Assembly (NCBI GenBank): GCA_039185015.1
Contig: JBCDAU010000032.1
Location: 1-63,980 of the forward strand
Direction: 5' to 3'
DNA length: 63,980 nt
Source: JBCBSZ01 sp039185015
GTDB taxonomy: Bacteria; Actinomycetota; Acidimicrobiia; Acidimicrobiales; Poriferisodalaceae
Positions 1 to 7,435 of this stretch are shown here, one piece after another. Numbering within the stretch: position 1 is the stretch's first letter; the number at the start of each line of letters is the position of its first letter. Both the position numbers and the translations under genes were made by a program. The notes under the pieces are model-generated. The model was not told where the DNA came from and did not search any database. It was given only the letters and a program-made list of their open reading frames with translations.

Positions 1-30
1 GTCGAGGCCATCGCCAACGCCCTGAGCTGA
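1..30 (+). CDS. 3' end of a truncated gene (9 residues)
   Basis: The reading frame gives V-E-A-I-A-N-A-L-S then TGA at 28-30. The codon choice fits the rest of the window, so this is probably the C-terminus of a gene running in from outside. Function cannot be judged. It converges on the small membrane protein gene that ends at 43. Confidence 0.45.
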   Translation, partial: VEAIANALS

Positions 31-42
31 GCCTCGGCGACC

Positions 43-342
43 TCACCCCAGGTCGCCACCCAGCGCGAAGAACGCGACCATCAGAGCGATCGCCGCGGCC
101 AGCCCGAGGATGAGGCCGAGTCGTCCGATCAACCAGAAGACCGCGGCGAAGGCGGCGAAGAGCGCATACGGCGTCGGTCTCGCCAGAACCCCCCGCTCCT
201 CGCGGCCCTCTCCCCACGTCGCCACGGCGATGGCGACGAGCACCGAGATCGCGATGATCACGATCAGGAAGAGCAGGGGCGAGAAGAGCCCGACGAACGC
301 GCCGAGGCCGACGGCGACGAGGATGATGCGCGCTCGACTCAC
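43..342 (-). CDS. Small hydrophobic membrane protein of unknown function (99 aa)
   Basis: The product starts V-S-R-A-R-I-I and has hydrophobic stretches at about residues 6-43 (probably two closely spaced membrane segments) and 62-95 (one or two more), joined by a charged loop (EGREERG). No family is recognised. The GTG start at 342 was chosen because a TANNNT box (TAGCGT, 350-355 on the minus strand) lies exactly 7 nt upstream, the leaderless layout seen repeatedly here. A longer open frame runs on to 1428 but lies antisense to the RpiB fusion and is not credible. The gene is divergent from the RpiB fusion gene across a 66-bp gap. Confidence 0.7.
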   Translation of the reverse strand: MSRARIILVAVGLGAFVGLFSPLLFLIVIIAISVLVAIAVATWGEGREERGVLARPTPYALFAAFAAVFWLIGRLGLILGLAAAIALMVAFFALGGDLG

Positions 343-349
343 CCGTCCG

Positions 350-355
350 ACGCTA
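350..355 (-). promoter_or_regulatory. -10 box (TAGCGT) of the small membrane protein gene
   Basis: TAGCGT lies 7 nt before the GTG start at 342, so transcription would begin at or next to the start codon. There is no Shine-Dalgarno sequence in the gap. A clear -35 was not seen. Confidence 0.5.
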
Positions 356-394
356 GTGCCGCACGCACGAGCGACGTGGGTGTCGCGAAGCGGA

Positions 395-400
395 TACGTT
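395..400 (+). promoter_or_regulatory. -10 box (TACGTT) of the RpiB-nitroreductase gene
   Basis: TACGTT is 8 nt before the ATG at 409 and there is no purine-rich ribosome site, consistent with a leaderless transcript. It shares the 66-bp divergent gap with the promoter of the small membrane protein. Confidence 0.45.
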
Positions 401-408
401 CGGCGTCC

Positions 409-1506
409 ATGCGCATCGCGATCGGGGCCGACCACGCAGGCTTCCCCCTCAAAGCGCACCTGGTGGAGGTGCTGACCGCTGCGGGCCACGAGGTCGACGA
501 CCTCGGGACGTACTCGACCGAAGCCGTCGACTACCCGCCGTTCTGCGCGGCGGTCGGTCGTCGGGTCGCCGACGGGCGCGCCGAGGCCGGGATCGTGCTC
601 GGCGGGAGCGGTCAGGGCGAGCAGCTCGCGGCCAACAAGGTCCGAGGTGTGCGTGCGGCCCTGTGCAACGACCTCTACACCGCCCGCATGGCCCGGGAGC
701 ACAACGACGCCAACGTCTTGTCGATGGGTGCCCGCATCGTGGCGCCCGGCCTCGCAGAGGAGATCGTCGAGCTGTTCCTCGCCACCGAATTCGCCGGCGG
801 GCGTCACCAGCGCCGCGTCGACCAGGTGATGGCCCTTGACGGCTTCGATCTGCACGAGGCGCTCTACACCACGAGGGCGATGCGTCGCGTGAAGCCCGAC
901 CCGATCCCCGACGAGGTGATCGCACGGATCGTCGATGCCGCGGTGCGCGGACCGTCGGGGGGCAACCAACAACGCTTCCGGTTCCTCACCGTGACCAAGG
1001 CCGCGACCAAGGCACGGTTGGCCGAGTGGTACCGGCAGGACCTCGAGGAGCTCAACCGCACGAAGTACGCCGACGTGCAGTCGTCGATCTCCGAGGGGGA
1101 TCCGAACGACCCGTCCGTCGCGCAGAGCGCCCGGATCTCCAAGTCGGGGGTCTGGCTCGCCGAGCACCTGGCCGAGGTGCCGCTGCTGCTGTTCGTGTTC
1201 GGCAAGGCGGCAGGCGAGTCGTCGACCTTCCCGGTGCTGTGGAACGCCTGCCTCGCCGCCCGCGCCGAGGGCATCGGCACCACCATCACCACGCTGCTCC
1301 GGGCCCACAAGGACGAGATCCACGAGCTGCTCGGCGTCCCGGCCGATGGCGAGTGGCAGATGCACGCCATGGTCCCGATGGGCTATCCGCTCGGCAGCTG
1401 GGGCATCGCCGAGCGCCGACCGGCGCACGAGTCGACCTTCAGCGAACGATGGGGCCTCGCCCCCGACTGGGTCGTCGACGAGGCCCTCTGGCCCCCGGGC
1501 CCGTGA
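409..1506 (+). CDS. RpiB-nitroreductase fusion protein (365 aa)
   Basis: Residues 1-138 are a complete ribose-5-phosphate isomerase B (ribose-5-P to ribulose-5-P): GADHAGF near the start, a GSGQGEQ loop with Glu71 where mycobacterial-type RpiB uses a catalytic Glu instead of Cys, and the AANK phosphate-binding segment. Residues 141-365 are a complete FMN-dependent nitroreductase-fold domain: TTRAMRR at the start, GPSGGNQQ as the likely FMN contact, and GIGTTITTLL. The two are joined in frame at V139-M140 with no linker. The ATG at 829 (M140) could act as an internal start for a separate nitroreductase. The ATG at 409 fits the RpiB family N-terminus; the frame extends 11 codons further upstream but that part is not RpiB-like. 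A lost stop codon or sequencing indel at the junction is the alternative to a true fusion. Confidence 0.88.
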   Translation: MRIAIGADHAGFPLKAHLVEVLTAAGHEVDDLGTYSTEAVDYPPFCAAVGRRVADGRAEAGIVLGGSGQGEQLAANKVRGVRAALCNDLYTARMAREHNDANVLSMGARIVAPGLAEEIVELFLATEFAGGRHQRRVDQVMALDGFDLHEALYTTRAMRRVKPDPIPDEVIARIVDAAVRGPSGGNQQRFRFLTVTKAATKARLAEWYRQDLEELNRTKYADVQSSISEGDPNDPSVAQSARISKSGVWLAEHLAEVPLLLFVFGKAAGESSTFPVLWNACLAARAEGIGTTITTLLRAHKDEIHELLGVPADGEWQMHAMVPMGYPLGSWGIAERRPAHESTFSERWGLAPDWVVDEALWPPGP

Positions 1507-1562
1507 TCCTCACCCCGGTTGGCGTCGGCCCCCACCGCCGTTGGATCATGTGAGCAGGGTCT

Positions 1563-1570
1563 AGGGGAGG
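1563..1570 (+). promoter_or_regulatory. Ribosome-binding site of the molybdopterin oxidoreductase
   Basis: The sequence aggggagg is 6 nt before the ATG at 1577 and decides this start. Confidence 0.75.
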
Positions 1571-1576
1571 TCTGCC

Positions 1577-3736
1577 ATGGGGACCGAGGTCCGCCGTTCG
1601 TTCTGCCGCATCTGCCACGCGGCGTGTCCGGTCGATGTCGAGATCACCGACAACCGCGTCGTCAAGATCAGCGGCGTCGACGAGGATCCGATCTTCCGCG
1701 GCTACACCTGCGTCAAGGGCCGCCAGCTCCCCGAGCAGCTGCACCACCCCGACCGCCTGCGCCACGCGCTCCGCCGCACCGCGTCCGGCACCTACGAAGA
1801 GGTCCCGACGTCGGTCGCGCTCGACGAGATCGCCGAGCGCCTCCAGGGCATCCTCGAGCGAAACGGCCCCCGTGCCATCGCGACCTACACGGGCACCGGC
1901 GGCTACCAGAACGCGCCGTCCGATCCGGTCGCCCGCGCCTTCCACAAGGCCATCGGTTCGATCAGCTACTACACCTCGGTCACCATCGATCAGCCGATGA
2001 AGCGGACCGCGACGATGCGCATCGGCGCGTGGGAGGCCGGCCCCCACAACTTCACCGAGGCCGATGTGCTGCTCGCCATCGGCTACAACCCGATGGTCTC
2101 GAGCTTCTCCCCGTTCGGCGGTCTCCAGGGCACCGACCCGTTCCAGACCCTGCGGGAGCGCAAGGCCGAGGGTATGAAGCTCATCGTCGTCGATCCCCGA
2201 CGCACCGAGCTGGCTCGCCAGGCCGATCTGCACCTCGCGGTGCGACCCGGTGAGGACCCGACCCTGCTGGCCGGCCTGATCAACGTCATCCTCAGCGAGG
2301 ACCTGCACGACCACGAGTTCTGCGACGAGTGGGTCGACCAGGAGCAGCTCGCTGCGCTCGCCGACCGGGTCGCCCCGTTCACGGTCGACTACGTGGCCGA
2401 GCGATGCGACGTCGCCGCCGCCGACGTCGAGGCCGCGGCCCGCATGTTCGCCGCCGGCCCGAAGGGATCAGCCGGCACCGGCACCGGGCCGAGCATGTCG
2501 CCGCACCCCAGCCTCATGGAGCACCTCACCCAGTGCCTCAACGTGCTCTGCGGCCGCTTCCTGCGGGAAGGCGACCAGATCGAGTCGGGCATGCTCCTCC
2601 AGCCCGACACGCCGAAGCGGGCCCAGGTCCTCGGACCGTTCGATCCGCTCCGCGGCCCCGAGAGCCGCTTCCGCGGCCTCCGCGGCTACGGCGGCGAGAT
2701 GCCCTGCACGACGCTCGCCGAGGAGATCATCACCCCCGGCGACGAGCAGGTCCGGGCCCTGATCTCGAACGGCGGCAACCCGGTCGCGGCCTGGCCCGAC
2801 CAGAAGCTCTCCCTCGAGGCGATGGAGGCGCTGGAGCTCCTGGTCGTCATCGACCACCGCATGACCCAGACCGCCCAGTTCGCCGACTACGTCATCGCGC
2901 CGCGGCTGTCGCTCGAGCGGTCCGACGTCCCGCCCTTCATGGACCGCTGGTTCCGTGAGCCCTACGCCTGCTACTCGCCCGCCGTGCTCCAACCAGACGG
3001 CGACCTCCTCAACGACTGGGAGGTCTACTGGGAGGTCGGAGAGCGGATGGGCCTCGACCTCGAGCTCCCCGGCGGTGTGATCCCGCACGGCGAGCGGCCG
3101 AGCGACGACGACGTCCTCGACCTCGTCTACGCCAACAGCCGCGCCGGCATGGACCTCATCCGCGAGCGGAACGGCCAGGTCGTCCCCGAGCTGCGCATCA
3201 CCGTCCAGGCAGCCGACCCGGCGACCTCCGGCAAGTTCGCGGTAGGGCTCGCCGATCACCTCGACGAGCTCGACCAGGTCCGAGCCCAGCAGACCGGTGC
3301 CGAGAAGATCGAGGGCTTCGATCCCGACGTGCACACCTTCCGCCTGATCTCTCGCCGCCTGAAGTCGCACCTCAACTCGCTCGGCGGCGAGCTGCCGGGA
3401 CTCCGGAGGAAGAATCCGACCAACTACGCCTACATGAACCCCGACGACATGGCCGAGCTGGGCATCGAGGACGAGCAGCTCCTCGAGATCGAGTCGCCAC
3501 GAGCGAAGATCCTGGGCGTGGCGAAGGCCGCGCCCGACCTGCGGCGCGGCGTGGTGTCGATGGCGCACTCCTGGGGAGGCGCGACGCTGACCGACGAGAA
3601 GGTCCGCGACATCGGGGCGCCGACCAACCGGCTCGTCGACGTCAACGACGGCTTCGACCAGATCACCGGTCAGGCGGTGCAGAGCGGCATCCCGGTCTCG
3701 CTCACCCCGGTGAGCGACGACGTCCTGGTCGGCTGA
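1577..3736 (+). CDS. Molybdopterin-dependent oxidoreductase, formate dehydrogenase/DMSO reductase superfamily (719 aa)
   Basis: An N-terminal [4Fe-4S] motif has Cys10-x2-Cys13-x3-Cys17-x27-Cys45, followed by the molybdopterin oxidoreductase core and a C-terminal molybdopterin dinucleotide-binding domain (about residues 590-715, starting near NPTNYAYMNPDD). These enzymes use Mo or W bis-MGD to oxidise or reduce small substrates. There is no Tat signal, so it is probably cytoplasmic. I see no Cys or Sec where formate dehydrogenases carry their metal ligand (region around SISYYTSVTIDQP, residues 137-149), so the substrate cannot be assigned. No electron-transfer subunit lies next to it. The start is fixed by a strong ribosome site (aggggagg, 1563-1570). 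It follows the RpiB fusion by 70 bp and ends at a hairpin terminator. Confidence 0.88.
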   Translation: MGTEVRRSFCRICHAACPVDVEITDNRVVKISGVDEDPIFRGYTCVKGRQLPEQLHHPDRLRHALRRTASGTYEEVPTSVALDEIAERLQGILERNGPRAIATYTGTGGYQNAPSDPVARAFHKAIGSISYYTSVTIDQPMKRTATMRIGAWEAGPHNFTEADVLLAIGYNPMVSSFSPFGGLQGTDPFQTLRERKAEGMKLIVVDPRRTELARQADLHLAVRPGEDPTLLAGLINVILSEDLHDHEFCDEWVDQEQLAALADRVAPFTVDYVAERCDVAAADVEAAARMFAAGPKGSAGTGTGPSMSPHPSLMEHLTQCLNVLCGRFLREGDQIESGMLLQPDTPKRAQVLGPFDPLRGPESRFRGLRGYGGEMPCTTLAEEIITPGDEQVRALISNGGNPVAAWPDQKLSLEAMEALELLVVIDHRMTQTAQFADYVIAPRLSLERSDVPPFMDRWFREPYACYSPAVLQPDGDLLNDWEVYWEVGERMGLDLELPGGVIPHGERPSDDDVLDLVYANSRAGMDLIRERNGQVVPELRITVQAADPATSGKFAVGLADHLDELDQVRAQQTGAEKIEGFDPDVHTFRLISRRLKSHLNSLGGELPGLRRKNPTNYAYMNPDDMAELGIEDEQLLEIESPRAKILGVAKAAPDLRRGVVSMAHSWGGATLTDEKVRDIGAPTNRLVDVNDGFDQITGQAVQSGIPVSLTPVSDDVLVG

Positions 3737-3747
3737 GTTCCTGTCCC

Positions 3748-3771
3748 GGCGTGGGTCCCAGAGCCCACGCC
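3748..3771 (+). terminator. Hairpin terminator after the molybdopterin oxidoreductase
   Basis: An 8-bp perfect stem (ggcgtggg 3748-3755 / cccacgcc 3764-3771) with an 8-nt loop begins 12 nt after the stop codon. There is no T tract, as is common for actinobacterial terminators. Confidence 0.65.
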
Positions 3772-3827
3772 TCCTCCACAGGTCCTCGCCACTGAAGCGG
3801 CTGCGGCGTGGCCGTCCCGGTCGCGCG

Positions 3828-3833
3828 TAGGTT
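3828..3833 (+). promoter_or_regulatory. -10 box (TAGGTT) of the alkylsulfatase-like gene
   Basis: TAGGTT lies 27 nt before the ATG at 3861 and is followed by a strong ribosome site (ggaggggg, 3847-3854). Unlike several neighbours, this gene would have a short leader. It is the only good -10 match between the terminator and the gene. Confidence 0.4.
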
Positions 3834-3860
3834 GGCGGGCCGAGTTGGAGGGGGACCGAC

Positions 3861-5165
3861 ATGGCGACGATCCGGGAGCTGGCCGAGGAGCACTGGCAGG
3901 GGCGCGGTGACCTCGTCCACGCGCACCATCCGGTGCAACCCATCCGCAGCGACGACGGCCAGGCGGCGAGCGAGGAGATCGCCGACGGCCTGCTGACGTT
4001 GAAGAGCATCGCCTCGGTGAACGCGCTCGACTCCGGCGACGGTCTCGTCCTCCTCGACACCGGCGGCCCGTTCGACATCGACCGCATCTACGACGCGGTC
4101 CGCGGGTGGCGGCCCACCACACCGGTGACGGCCGCGGTCTACTCGCACCACCACATCGACCACGTCTTCGGCACCGCACGCTTCGAGGCCGAGGCGGCCG
4201 AGCAGGGGTGGGAGCGACCGGTCGTCCATGCCCACGAGGACATGCCCGAGCACTTCCGCCGATACGAGCGGACCAACGGGTGGAACACCGCGATCAACCG
4301 GCGCCAGTTCGCCATCGACCTCCCCGAGTGGTCCTGGCCGGCGACCTATCGAGACCCCGACGTCACCTACGCAAAGCAGCTGACCTTCACCCGCGGCGAT
4401 CTCACCTTCGAGCTCGTCCACGCCCGCGGCGAGACCGACGACGCCACGTGGACGTGGGTGCCCGAGATGAAGGTCCTCCACCCGGGAGACCTGTTCATCT
4501 GGGCCGTGCCCAACGCCGGGAACCCGCAGAAGGTCCAGCGCTACCTGTCCGACTGGGCGACGGCGCTCCGGGAGATGGCGGCGCTGCGGCCCGAGATCAT
4601 GCTGTCCGGCCACGGACTGCCGATCTTCGGCGCCGACCGCGTCGTCCAGGCGCTCGTGGACACCGCCGAGCTGCTCGACTCCCTCGAGGCGCAGACGCTC
4701 GCCCTCATGAACCAGGGCAAGAGCCTCGACACGTGCATCCACGAGGTGCAGGTGCCGGCCCACCTCGCCGACCGGCCCTACCTCCGGCCCGTGTACGACC
4801 ATCCGCAGTTCCTCGTCCGAAACGTCTGGCGGCGATACGGCGGTTGGTACGACGGCGAGCCCGACAACCTCCTGCCCGCTCCCCGCGCCGAACAGGCGAG
4901 CGTGTGGGTCGAGCTCGCGGGCGGCACCGACGCGGTGATGGCGCGGGCGAAGGCTGCCCTCGATGCCGGCGACCACGCGATCGCCTGCCACCTCATCGAG
5001 TTCTGCGCCCTCGCCGAGCCCGGGAACCAGGACATGTGGGCGCTGCGCGGCGAGATCTACCGGACCCGCTCACAGACCCACGACAGCTCCATGGCGCGCA
5101 ACATCCTCAACCACGCCGCCCTCGCCTCGGACCAGGCCAAGCGCGACCTCGCCGGCGACTACTGA
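3861..5165 (+). CDS. Alkylsulfatase-like metallo-beta-lactamase-fold hydrolase (434 aa)
   Basis: The zinc motif HxHxDH is present as His96-x-His98-x-Asp100-His101 (YSHHHIDHVFG). Further family marks are HARGETDD, HPGDLFIW and LSGHGLPIFG. The C-terminal part has the alkyl-sulfatase dimerisation signature (YGGWYDGEPDNLLPAP) and a helical segment. SdsA1/BDS1-type alkylsulfatases cleave alkyl sulfate esters to alcohol and sulfate. This protein is much shorter than the roughly 650-aa secreted enzymes: it lacks the C-terminal SCP2-like sterol-carrier domain and has no signal peptide, so it is probably cytoplasmic, and its substrate is open. The start is set by ggaggggg 6 nt upstream. The next gene starts 1 bp after the stop, implying co-transcription. 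Confidence 0.85.
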   Translation: MATIRELAEEHWQGRGDLVHAHHPVQPIRSDDGQAASEEIADGLLTLKSIASVNALDSGDGLVLLDTGGPFDIDRIYDAVRGWRPTTPVTAAVYSHHHIDHVFGTARFEAEAAEQGWERPVVHAHEDMPEHFRRYERTNGWNTAINRRQFAIDLPEWSWPATYRDPDVTYAKQLTFTRGDLTFELVHARGETDDATWTWVPEMKVLHPGDLFIWAVPNAGNPQKVQRYLSDWATALREMAALRPEIMLSGHGLPIFGADRVVQALVDTAELLDSLEAQTLALMNQGKSLDTCIHEVQVPAHLADRPYLRPVYDHPQFLVRNVWRRYGGWYDGEPDNLLPAPRAEQASVWVELAGGTDAVMARAKAALDAGDHAIACHLIEFCALAEPGNQDMWALRGEIYRTRSQTHDSSMARNILNHAALASDQAKRDLAGDY

Positions 5166-5166
5166 G

Positions 5167-5442
5167 GTGCGCTGGCCGCTGCGACCGATCGCCGTCGTCG
5201 AGGCCGTGTCCTACCTCGTGCTGCTCGCTGCCGTCGTGTGGTTCCGGGTGCTCGACGGACCCGACCTCGTCGCGATCGCCGGACCGGTGCACGGCGTGAT
5301 CTTCCTCGTCTACGCGGTCGCCGTGCTCCAGGCGAAGGAGGACCTCGTGTGGGACTGGGGGCGGACGTTGATCGTGATGTTCGCCGCCGTCATCCCCCTC
5401 GGCGGGTTCTGGGTGGCCGAACGGGTGATCGGCGAGACCTAA
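5167..5442 (+). CDS. DUF3817 family membrane protein (91 aa)
   Basis: A small integral membrane protein with segments at about residues 7-26, 39-56 and 65-84. The motif GPVHGVIFLVYA with His42 and the WDWGRT loop are typical of DUF3817, a family common in actinobacteria and without known function. The GTG start is 1 bp after the stop of the alkylsulfatase-like gene, so translation is probably coupled. It converges on the acidic hypothetical gene with a 7-bp gap. Confidence 0.82.
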   Translation: MRWPLRPIAVVEAVSYLVLLAAVVWFRVLDGPDLVAIAGPVHGVIFLVYAVAVLQAKEDLVWDWGRTLIVMFAAVIPLGGFWVAERVIGET

Positions 5443-5449
5443 GCGACGC

Positions 5450-6004
5450 TCAGCCCTCGAGGTCGCCCTCGTGCGAGACCGGAGGCTCGACCGAGAGGGC
5501 CGGCTCGGCGGCCGGGTCGACGAGGGCATCGGTGCGATCGAGCAGGCCGTCGACGTCGACCTCGGACCCCGTGAGCGACTCGCCCGACGGGTCCGGATCG
5601 GGGTCCGGCTCCGGGTCGGGCTCGGGGTCGGGGTCTTCGGAAGGCTCGTCGCGCGTCGTCTCACCCGATGGCGCCGAGTTCTCGCTCGTCCCGTTGTCCA
5701 TCGTGCCGCTGACGTGCGTGGTGATGCCCGACCCCTCGACCTTGATCTGGAACGACCCGTCGACGAGATCCGGTGTCTTGGCGCCGATCGGGGCGACACC
5801 GTTCGAGTACCCCGGATCGGTCTGGCCGGGGCGGAGGTCGACCGGGCCGTCGGCCTTGACCTTGTCGGCGTCGAGGTCGCCACCGGCGATGTCCGGGTAC
5901 GGGATCGGGTCGGAGCCGTCCCAGGCCTGGGTCTCGACCGGTTCCTCCGCCGGCCTCACCACGTCCAGGTAGTCGGGGTCCTCGTCGAACTTGCCCTTCG
6001 CCAT
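5450..6004 (-). CDS. Acidic, proline-rich hypothetical protein (184 aa)
   Basis: No domain is recognised. The protein is strongly acidic, begins M-A-K-G-K-F-D-E-D, has a middle part that could be folded (about residues 40-105, SFQIKVEGSGITTHVSG), and then a low-complexity stretch of alternating Pro with Asp or Glu (about 124-139). There is no signal peptide or membrane segment. A good ribosome site (agggaggg) precedes the ATG. It is the last gene of the CoA-transferase-xylA-xylB transcription unit, 9 bp after xylB, but nothing ties it to xylose use. Confidence 0.65.
   Translation of the reverse strand: MAKGKFDEDPDYLDVVRPAEEPVETQAWDGSDPIPYPDIAGGDLDADKVKADGPVDLRPGQTDPGYSNGVAPIGAKTPDLVDGSFQIKVEGSGITTHVSGTMDNGTSENSAPSGETTRDEPSEDPDPEPDPEPDPDPDPSGESLTGSEVDVDGLLDRTDALVDPAAEPALSVEPPVSHEGDLEG
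5588..5635 (-). repeat. Low-complexity Asp/Glu-Pro repeat in the acidic hypothetical gene
   Basis: Sixteen codons alternate Asp or Glu with Pro, made of degenerate 6-bp units (ga[c/g] cc[c/g]). It is the sort of tract that varies in length by slippage. Confidence 0.7.
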
Positions 6005-6013
6005 GCGCCCTCC

Positions 6014-7435
6014 CTAGCCCGTGGCCAGCTCCCGGGCTCGAGCGTACGACGCACGGATGGTCGCAGCGTCGGCGTCCCGCCGGGGGGCGACGGTGTCGCC
6101 GGCTCCGAGACCCCAGGCCTCGACCACGTCGTCGAACGACCGACCCGTGGCGACCACTGCGGCCTGCACGGCCGCCCCAGCGGCCACCGTCTCATCGGTG
6201 TGCGGGACGACGATCGGGGCGCCGGACGCATCGGCGAGCAGCTGCCGGTAGGCGGCGGATCTCGCGCCGCCGCCGACGAGGAAGCGGCGCCCGCCGAGGG
6301 TCACCCCGGCATCGACCAGCGCATCGACGCCGTCGAGGAGACCGCAGACGACGCCGAGGTGCGCGGCGCGGGCGAGGTCGGCCTGGTCGGTCGAGGTCCG
6401 CAGGCCGACGAACACGCCCGTCGCGTCCGGCAGGTTGGGTGTGCGCTCACCGTCGAGATAGGGCACGAGCACCGGGCCGCCGGCCTCGGCCGCCAGAGCG
6501 AGGCGGACCAGCTCGTCGCGCCCGACACCCAGCCATCGCTGGACGGCGTCGGTGACCTTCGTGGCGTTCAGCGTGCAGACCAACGGCAGGTACCGGCCGG
6601 TCGCGTCGGCGAAGCCGGCCACGAACCCGCTGGGATCGGCCGTCGGCGTGTCGGACACCGCGAAGGCCGTGCCCGAGGTCCCGAGCGAGATCACGGCGTC
6701 GCCCGCACGCAGGCCCAGTCCCAGCGCGGCACCCATGTTGTCGCCGGTGCCCGGTCCGACGACCGTGGTCGACGGCAGGCCGACGTCGGCCACGACGGTG
6801 CCGGCCGACTCGGACGGGCCGAGCACCCGCGGCAGCGCCACCTCGGCATCGTCGACCGCGAGCGCGAGCAGATCGGGCCGGTACTCGCCGCCGGTCGGAT
6901 CCCACCATCCTGAGCCGGAGGCGTCACCCCGATCGGTCACGTGCTCACCGGACAGCCGCCAGGTCAGGTAGTCGTGGGGGAGCATGGCCTTCGCGATGCG
7001 GGGCACGAGCTCCGGCTCGTGCTCGGCGACCCACGCCAGCTTCGTGACCGTGAAGGCCGCGACCGGCACCGAGCCGCAGGCCCGAGCCCAGCCCTCCGCG
7101 CCGAGGCGCTCGACCAATGCGTCGGCCTGCGGCGAGGACGTCGTGTCGTTCCAGAGCTTGGCCGGCCGGATGACCTCACCGGCCTCGTCGACCAGCACCA
7201 TGCCGTGCTGCTGCCCAGCCACCGAGATCGCGACGACGTCGCCGAGGTGGTCGGCGACCTGGCCGAGGGCCGAGGTCAAGGCCTCCCACCACGACGTCGG
7301 ATCCTGCTCGCTCACGGGCGGTTCGGTGGGTGGGTGCGGAGCGGAGGCCGCGCCGACGACCGCTCCGGTGTCGACGTCGCGGAGCTCGACCTTGGTCGAC
7401 TGGGTCGACGAGTCGACCCCGCAGACCAGCGCCAT
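6014..7435 (-). CDS. xylB: Xylulokinase (473 aa)
   Basis: A FGGY-family carbohydrate kinase that phosphorylates D-xylulose to xylulose-5-phosphate with ATP, the second step of isomerase-type xylose use. Visible marks are the N-terminal nucleotide loop (CGVDSSTQSTK), the sugar-contact segment GQQHGMV (75-81), the GTGDN motif with probable catalytic Asp232, SLGTSGTAFA, and a C-terminal GGGARS nucleotide segment. The length matches the E. coli enzyme (484 aa). The ATG overlaps the xylA stop codon by one base (TGATG), so the two are translationally coupled. The xylA neighbour supports xylulokinase over other FGGY kinases. Confidence 0.94.
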   Translation of the reverse strand: MALVCGVDSSTQSTKVELRDVDTGAVVGAASAPHPPTEPPVSEQDPTSWWEALTSALGQVADHLGDVVAISVAGQQHGMVLVDEAGEVIRPAKLWNDTTSSPQADALVERLGAEGWARACGSVPVAAFTVTKLAWVAEHEPELVPRIAKAMLPHDYLTWRLSGEHVTDRGDASGSGWWDPTGGEYRPDLLALAVDDAEVALPRVLGPSESAGTVVADVGLPSTTVVGPGTGDNMGAALGLGLRAGDAVISLGTSGTAFAVSDTPTADPSGFVAGFADATGRYLPLVCTLNATKVTDAVQRWLGVGRDELVRLALAAEAGGPVLVPYLDGERTPNLPDATGVFVGLRTSTDQADLARAAHLGVVCGLLDGVDALVDAGVTLGGRRFLVGGGARSAAYRQLLADASGAPIVVPHTDETVAAGAAVQAAVVATGRSFDDVVEAWGLGAGDTVAPRRDADAATIRASYARARELATG

